From Babylonia areolata (Eukaryota; Mollusca; Gastropoda; Neogastropoda; Buccinidae), in contig NC_134876.1 in the NCBI RefSeq assembly GCF_041734735.1, positions 94,670,086 through 94,734,085 on the forward strand: 64,000 bases of DNA, written 5' to 3'. A model generated the notes under the pieces. It saw only the letters and a list, made by a program, of their open reading frames with translations. It did not search any database and was not told where the DNA came from. Each line of letters opens with the position of its first letter. The first letter of the stretch is position 1. This document shows, in pieces, positions 56,915 to 64,000 of the stretch. The position numbers and the translations under genes were made by a program.

Positions 56915-57725
56915 AGCCAAGTGCTCAGCTGGCTACTAACTGTAGTTTGACTCACAGCACATACCATAAAGCGGACGACAGTTTAACTGCAGTGACGGTG
57001 TCCAACCATTAACATGAGGAGTAACTCCTGTGGCTCCAACTGGCAGACCAATATTCTGACCCAGCAGCATGACAGACTGGTCTGCAGGAAGGGTGTCCTG
57101 CATCAACGGGTGATGGACCCTAAGTGTGGAGGCATCTGAGCAGCTGGTGCTTCCCAGCAAGCTCTGGCCCCAGGTCCTGTCATCCATCCAACACTGCACT
57201 GGTCACCAGGGCTCCCAGCAGGCAGCAGAAATGCTGCAGCCCCAGGTCTACTGGCCTGGCATTTACCGCGACCTGGAGCAACACTTCTCCAGCGGGCCCA
57301 TCCAACAGCAACATCACCCAGCCTGCCTGCATCCAGACCCAGTCTGTGGGAACCTGGTCAGACCCATCCTCTGTGGCAGCACCAGGACGCTGCAGACACA
57401 GACGATGACGGAGGTGCCACAGCACCACACCTGATGCCGTGGTCCCACAGGTGCCCCCCTCACCTGTACTCAGCCCCACACAGCAGAGGCGCAACCAGCA
57501 AACCACCTGTTGTCACGCCAACTGACCTGTCCCCACTGCATCGCCAGGACAAAGTGTCTGACACTGACGATGAGTGTGGTGTGTGGCTAGTCAGACCCAT
57601 GCCAAGGCCCAGGACATCAACCCTGCAAGCTGCACCAGAGCCGCCTCCACTACCAGCTCCCACCCCAAGGCGATCCACACAACTGGCAACCAGGACTCCA
57701 CTATCAGTGTATTGAGACTGGCGAA
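56915..57725 (+). mobile_element. Ty3/Gypsy retroelement fossil (pol 3' part), broken
   Basis: GC-rich block on the plus strand carrying an integrase zinc-binding region (near 57130-57260, with the YWPG-type signature) and a Pro/Arg-rich pol C-terminal end (about 57480-57715). Capsid, protease, reverse transcriptase and terminal repeats are absent. It is a small, old fragment with several breaks. It lies inside the long intron of the minus-strand gene. Confidence 0.75.
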
Positions 57726-58389
57726 GAAATATTTTACAGCCAGAACAGAGAGACATTTCAGCCAGAACAGTCATGATGGTAATACTTATGTTGTTTGTTT
57801 TGGTTTTATCTTCACAAGCTGAAATAGTGCTATTATGTTATTTTTCATATCATTCCTGTTCATGCTTTAATTATGTCTTCATTTTCAAATATTTCTGCAA
57901 AATTCATGTTTTATGTGTTTTATTCTATCTTGCTTAAACTGTGATCTAGCTTGTCACATGGTCTTAACAATGCGAAGTATGTCTATGAACATGCTGTCTA
58001 ATTCATGTTATTACAATCTATCCTATCAAATATGTTTGCTACTCTACATGTATATCCGACAGTGCTGAAACATTGATTGATGGGCACAAAATTGAATGCT
58101 TTCCTACTTCATACTGTATTAACCTAACTGGGACCCCTTCTATAATTATATCAAACTCTTCAAAGTTAAGTTAGGATGCATTCCACTTAGTTCAAACTCA
58201 TAACTTAACCTGGCTAATGCCACTTTGAATATAGATGTAGGGTATTGTTCCTGAGAATGTTGTGGTCATTTCATGTGCTGTCCATTATCAGCTAAATTAT
58301 CTCCCTTTACCTGCTCACTAATTCTTGGTTGATGCTCATAAAAGTCTGCTCACAAGAATTACTTTTAATCAACTATCATGGATGATGGA
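57726..58389. other. AT-rich sequence, no gene
   Basis: Nothing recognised. Confidence 0.4.
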
Positions 58390-58525
58390 TTTCAAAAGAT
58401 GGGGGGAGATGTATCCAAGTGCTCAGCTGGCTACAAACTGTAGTTCAGCCCACAGCACATGCTGTAAAGCCGATGACATTTTAACTGCAGTGACGGTGTC
58501 CAACCATTGACATGAGGAAGTAACT
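58390..58525 (+). mobile_element. Second short fragment of the Ty3/Gypsy fossil
   Basis: The segment from 'aagtgctcagctggctac' to 'taactcctgtggc' repeats the first ~120 bp of 56915-57725 in the same orientation with moderate divergence. It is a fossil fragment with no coding capacity. Confidence 0.7.
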
Positions 58526-61474
58526 CCTGTGGCGTAAGGCTATTCAAGTTCGAATTTGAACTGAAAGCTGTAATTGTCCACAGGTCACTTTCCGAGGTGC
58601 CGCTCTCAAGCACACATCGAGCGTGTCGTGCACACAGTCAGCTGCCTAATATTTTACTGCACTGTCTTATCTCTTCTTCTCTTCTTCTGATCTTTTCTAA
58701 ATATTGTAATAAAACAATAGAAAAACCCTTTTGTGACTGGCCCTATATATGTGCTTGGCCTGTGCATGTGGACCTTTTCTATCCTTTCAGTTTTAATTCA
58801 GTAAATCAGTAATTCTTTTGTACCGTCCCCTTTTATATACCACTCGGAATCATGAACATGGCTACACAAGTATCATATTCCATCCATCCTCTAGCTGTTT
58901 CCCAACCTCAATCTGCACATCAAAGAATCCAAAAGATTTTTGATTTTACTGTTTTAGCTGCTACATATTTCATACATCCCAATTCATCTTTTCCCCCACC
59001 TCCCTCTCTACCCCACCCTTGTGTTTTCTATTCCTTAAAACTAGAACAAGCATGCCATCAATTCAATGTAAATGTCTCCAAGTTGATTTCCAAGTGAGGA
59101 GGTGAGGACTCTGCTTTTATGTATTGACATGTTTTACCAAAACTGACTATGATCTTCCTAACTGCTCAACCTCTCCAACAAACATACAGTGACTCTCATT
59201 CATACTGTGGGCAGCTTTACAAGCACATGTATGCACATGCATGTGTCCGCGTGTGCACACACACACACATATGTATAGACACACACAGAGGAATTATATC
59301 GAACACCACACAGCCCAGTATGGGAAAATGTACAGAGAAGCACATAAAAAGATTAGAACACTGGAAACAGCAGAGAAAATATGAGTGTGAGGAGACCAAG
59401 GAAAAAGAGTTCAAGCAAAGACAGGCAGTCACCAAGTATCAACCAACCACTGCTGGTATATTTCTGCTACAGTTAACCACTTGACTGCTGAACCTTGGTA
59501 ACATGAGATCACTATGCCATGAGTCTGAAAGGCAGTTACTATTTTTGTGTACTTATCAATGGTGTGATTCACCTTGCTCAACAAAAGAAATGCAATCACA
59601 AAAGGAAGAAGTCCAGATAAAGACTGCTGACTGACATCCTGACCTGCAAGCTGTCTTACCTCAGTGAGTTGACAGCCCTTCAGTGACAAGCATACTCAGC
59701 AGTAGCAGTCAAGGAGTTAACATAAGAAGCAAACCGTCAACTCACCAACATACAAACCTACTGGACACCAACTATACGCCAGAGTAGTAGATCAAGCACA
59801 AAGCCACAGCAAGCAGGCAAGTTAGTCTCCATCCAAAGCCAGCACTGGTGTCACAACACGGAAGTACACACAGGCACTAGACTGGTTCACACAAGTCAGA
59901 CACCCTATTTGCTCCAAGTGGCAAGCATGTCACTGGGCCTGGCTACCTACCATTTTCAGGACAGAGATATGTCCCTCTACACACAGCTCAAAATTCTGAG
60001 AGAAAAAAAAGAAGACAAAAATGTAGCTGGTAGCTTTCAGTTTGGAAACCAGTGATCTTCAGCGTCATTTTAATCCATTAGAATAAAATATAGATGTATA
60101 CATATTAACTGACATATGTATGTTCTTTCTGTTTTGTTGCAATGAAAACTCAACAAATTACTTATGTAAAATGTTGACTCCATACTGGTGTGCAATGATA
60201 AATATAAACTGCATGTCTCAACCTTGTCTTGAACCAGGACTTACTTTCCTTGTTCACAAATCTTAATCATCATCATGTGTTTTGGGAGCAACAACAACAA
60301 CAACAAAAATTACAATTTTTGTATTTTTATCTGTGGAAGGGATGGTATGCAATCTAAGCCAACATGAAAATATGAAACATTGCTTTCATGTATGTTTTCT
60401 TTTCAAGATGCCAAATGCTGCTGGTATTGGTGCATTAAACTGAAAAAATATTTTCCCTAAAGGTCAATAAGCCAAAATATTGGCTGTTCACTGCTTCAAT
60501 TTGTGAAATCAAATACACAGAGTGGTGTGAGGTTATCATTTCTGTGAGGGAGATTGATGGATTGACTGCAGCAGAATCTCCTACCTCACTTTACACTTTC
60601 TTCTTGCTGAAAAACAGGGTTTTTTTTTAATACTTCTATTCAACAGGTGACTGAGGAAGAATATCAGCCCGTGAGATACTCATAAAAGTAAACAGCTGTG
60701 CCTGTCAGTGGAGAGACCGATCTATCACTCCAGCATAATTCTAAAAGCATAGATTTCAAACAAACTTACAATTACCTCCCTTTACTCAAGAGCAGCGCTC
60801 ATTGTCTGCCAGCGGATGGCGTTAGATCAGTTTTTAATTACTGGTCTACCTTTACTACACAGTCTTGTGCACAGAGCTGGAGCCAGTTTAAAAAATCTAT
60901 CAAGCATTAAAGGCAAAATCAAAATCATACCTTTCAGGATTGAAGGCAAAAAAAGAATTCACAGTATTTTCCTTTCTTTTTTGTGGCTTGTTACATGAAA
61001 ACTGTTATAGAACTTTACCAATTCTTGAAATGCAAAAATAAATCCTCAAACTGTAAACAGCTCAACTTTGACATATATTGAATGCAGGAAAATTTTCATT
61101 CAAGGCTGATGACAGCCAAAAAAAAAAAAAAAAAAAAAAAAGAAAAAAAGAGCAATGATTTTAATTCACATTCATCCTAATCTCTGGCACACATGTGTAT
61201 GTAGCGTTTGTCTTTTGTTTCCTATCCGTTCCATACTTTGATGTGAGCATCAAACATCAAAACTTAACCATTTTGCCTTCTGGCCGTACTCCACTCTGCA
61301 ACTATGGACTAAGCTTTAAACAGGATGTGTCTGACCTTTCCTACCAGTCTGGTGCCGTGAGTGATGCAGCAGAAGACAACCTGCAGCTACACACGCACAC
61401 ACACACATACTCACACACACCATACCTTGATGGCTGACCCCTCCATCCCCATCCTGGCTGCTCTCCACACTTAC
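58526..61474. other. Intronic AT-rich sequence
   Basis: No exon or repeat family recognised. Short CA runs at 59260 and 61390-61420, and a poly-A tract at 61120-61142. Confidence 0.45.
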
Positions 61475-61700
61475 AACCTCTCTGTTATCACTGTGTAGGG
61501 TGATGGGCGTGGCGGCAGGGGCCCTTCTCCAGGGCCGCCCCTTGGATGAGGCAGGGGGCGAAGCCCCGCCACTCGGGCACCCACTGACGCTATGTGACCT
61601 AAAGTCAGGCCACGTACCTGGTGGCTTGCCCGTGTTGGGGAAGCGTTTGAAGTAGGCGCCGTCTCGACCGGGGATCGGAATCTCCTCTATTCCGGGGTAC
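61475..61700 (-). CDS. Internal exon of the minus-strand gene, with two possible donors
   Basis: The acceptor 'catgacgcag' ends at 61701 (minus strand). The exon completes a split Trp codon and reads YPGIEEIPIPGRDGAYFKRF then PNTGKPP. A good phase-1 donor (ag|gtacgt at 61617) would join the last exon at 55050 in frame. If that donor is skipped, the frame stays open for 48 more codons (WPDFRSHSVSGCPSGGASPP and on to NREV) to a second good donor (gtaagt at 61474). The extension is very GC-rich. I do not recognise the protein. Confidence 0.6.
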
Positions 61701-62869
61701 CTGCGTCATGCAGTGAGGAAGCCTTTATTGTGTGTGCTGCCCTTCCACCATGTTACAGCATACTGAAGTCTGTTTTATTTCGAATATATACATTGCGTTA
61801 AGTCCCCTCCTTCAACCATGCTACAGCACATTTTGGTCTATCAATTTTCATTCATATTATGGAAAACAGCAAGATAAAAACATGACGGGGGTCATAATGG
61901 GAACAGGTTGCTTGTTATGTTTCCTTTTCATAAATATGGAACCGTTGACTGAAAATTCCAGCTCCTTTTTGTGTACATGACTTATTCCTTCTTTTAAAAA
62001 AACAAAAAAAAACCAACACTTTTTTTTCAATTTTTTTTTTTTGTGTGTGTATGTGTAGGTGATTTTAAAAATAAAATGTGTATGTATCACTGTATGCATG
62101 TGTATTTTTTCTCCCCACCCCCTTTTTTTTTTCTTTTTTAACACTTTCCATGATTTTCTTTAAAAGTATGTAATATTTGTCATATAATCATTGAATAAAA
62201 AGATATAAGAAAAAAATCCCCCCCCCCCCCAAAAAAAAAAAAAAAAGATCATTAACATTGTGTTGCTCATTGTGTGTACATTTGCACACATGTATATAAG
62301 TGTGTGCGTATGCATACACATCAGCATTAGAAACAGCACTTTTTAAAAAGTCAATTATTTTTCCTTTGGGTTTTGTCAATTTCATCAAAACTGTGTTGCA
62401 CATGTGGGTGCAAATGAGTGAAAGAGTGAGGTGAGCTTGTGCCTGTAAGAAAGAGCAGCTATAAGTGATAAAGTGAAAGACAGCATGTGAATAATAAAAC
62501 TAAAATTTAAGCTGGGGAGTGCAATGTTTGAATGTATGCTTGACGCATGAATGTACATGCCTAGCTGAGTTCATGTGTGCATGTGCTTGTGTGCACACAG
62601 GTGTTACTTTTTTTTTTTTTAATTCAAAAACAAATGTCTGTGTTTGTGTTCTTACGTGCATGAGCTTGTGTGCACACATCTTTTTTTTAAATTTTATTCT
62701 AAAGCAAGACACAGCCATATCTGTGAATGCATACATCAATCCATGAATGGGTATACTTATCCATAAATAAAAAAAACAACCTTGGACTCTGAAGAATGGA
62801 TACACCCCATTTTCAAATTCCCATGTGTATATTCATATATGCATTATTGTTCTCATCTCTGATACTTAC
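61701..62869 (-). other. Intron of the minus-strand gene
   Basis: Poly-T, poly-C and poly-A tracts (62010-62245) and GT-like words; no gene. Confidence 0.5.
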
Positions 62870-62928
62870 CAGGGGTTTTGAAAGCGATGTGTGTAAAGGT
62901 CCTCAAGAGCTCGTCTGAATTCACCTGT
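62870..62928 (-). CDS. Internal exon of the minus-strand gene
   Basis: The frame reads TGEFRRALEDLYTHRFQNP and ends with TG of a split Trp codon completed by the exon at 61700; donor 'gtaagtatc' is near consensus. The acceptor is either 'tctgcag' (exon from 62928) or 'acag' four bases further in (from 62924). Upstream exons were not found before the end of the window. Confidence 0.6.
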
Positions 62929-64000
62929 CTGCAGACACAAACACAAACACATAAGCATCATGCACAAATTCTTACTTTATAAGTGTATTTTCATACAGAA
63001 TTGAAAACTAATCTGATCAATTGTATCAAAATATTGTACAAAGGAAATTATCACTGGGATATATTCCATAACTCTCCACACACATACAAATCTGACTTGC
63101 TATCTTACCTACTCACATGTATGCATGTGATTGTGTGTGCATTTTCATGCTTGTGTGAGAAAGCATGAGAGCTTGTAGTGTACATGCACACAATTTTCAT
63201 AAATCACAAATTATTCAATAAACACTGCATGATATAAGTTACAAATACAAGCGTGCACACAAATGCATGGTCTCATACATATGCACCATTAAAAAAACTG
63301 TTCCCCAACTGCTCTTTGTAATTACTTTATAACAGTTCAGCTCAAAGTGCTAGGGATGTGTTATGGATACAGTAGAGTTTTGGTAATGAATGGAAGTCAA
63401 ACACAAAAATCATCAGCTAGTTTTGTAATAGTTAAAAAGTCTTTTAAGGCCACTGGGGAAATGACTACATATATCCACTGTGTCTAGGACTCGGCATAGG
63501 AATTAGGTGGGGATGAATCCTCTCCTTTCGCCATCTTACCCTTACCCATCCTAATCAAGTACCCATTCACACCTGTGTGGAGTGAGGAATGTCAGAATAA
63601 AATATGCCTTTCCCAAAGACACAATACAAGGATGAAATGAGGCAACTGAACCCTGACCACTGAAATAAAAACAGGAGAAAAAAAACAACACCTAAAGACT
63701 AACAACATTCTGCAGAAGGGAAAAACTAACACTTGATTCAGACATAATATTTTTCCACTTTTTGTTTGTACATGTAGACATATAATGATAGAACATGCAA
63801 TGTCTTAAAGCATGGCAAAGATATGTTCATGATACATCTACAAGTCCCTGTTGTTATCAGATCACACCTGAAGTAAGCAATCTTCATGGCTTTAAGCCAC
63901 GGAATAGTGTTCCATACAAATGCCATGATACAGAAACTGGCATTGTCCGTACTAATTTTAATACGTTATGCTATACATTATACAGTTTGACTTCTCATAG
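62929..64000. other. AT-rich sequence, no gene seen
   Basis: Probably intron of the same minus-strand gene (inference). No exon with clear splice sites was found. Confidence 0.4.

Overview
The window looks like nuclear DNA of a gastropod (lophotrochozoan) mollusc. The genes have many short exons with GT-AG introns. Coding islands are GC-rich in an AT-rich background, dinucleotide microsatellites are dense, and tRNA-headed SINEs and 3'-truncated LINEs are interspersed throughout. The host-clade assignment is inference from gene structure and from repeat types I remember from gastropod genomes; no search was run.

Layout. (1) 1864-3189 (+) is the last coding exon of a single-pass membrane protein with a Ser/Thr/Pro stalk and a long Pro/Ser cytoplasmic tail built on LSPGQ-like repeats; the rest of this gene lies outside the window or is not recognisable here. 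(2) 3.2-20.9 kb is a repeat-dominated intergenic region with several SINEs, LINE 3' ends, a poly(A)-tailed retroposon and a nearly whole Tc1/mariner (DD37D) transposon with long terminal inverted repeats. (3) 20889-42386 (+) is a complete annexin gene of the A7/A11 type, with 14 coding exons whose phases all agree. It encodes a Tyr/Gly/Pro-rich N-terminal region followed by four annexin repeats, 561 residues in all. Its introns hold a SINE, a nested foldback element, a 1.8-kb minisatellite, a 0.6-kb minisatellite, a GC-rich dispersed repeat and a LINE-into-LINE nest. (4) 42.4-48.2 kb lies downstream of the annexin, possibly in part its 3' UTR, and contains degenerate tandem repeats and one LINE. 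(5) 49578-50606 (-) is a 342-residue tryptophan-rich protein I do not recognise. (6) 54848-62928 (-) holds the last three exons I can see of another unrecognised gene, with phase-compatible junctions and a Ser-rich C-terminus; its long intron contains a broken Ty3/Gypsy fossil and a SINE lies just outside it. (7) The rest, to 64000, is AT-rich sequence with microsatellites.

How the genes relate: annexins of this group bind acidic phospholipids in a Ca2+-dependent way and act in vesicle and membrane traffic. Nothing in the sequence links the other genes to that role. The annexin and the 342-residue gene point at each other (tail to tail), with candidate poly(A) signals 155 bp apart.
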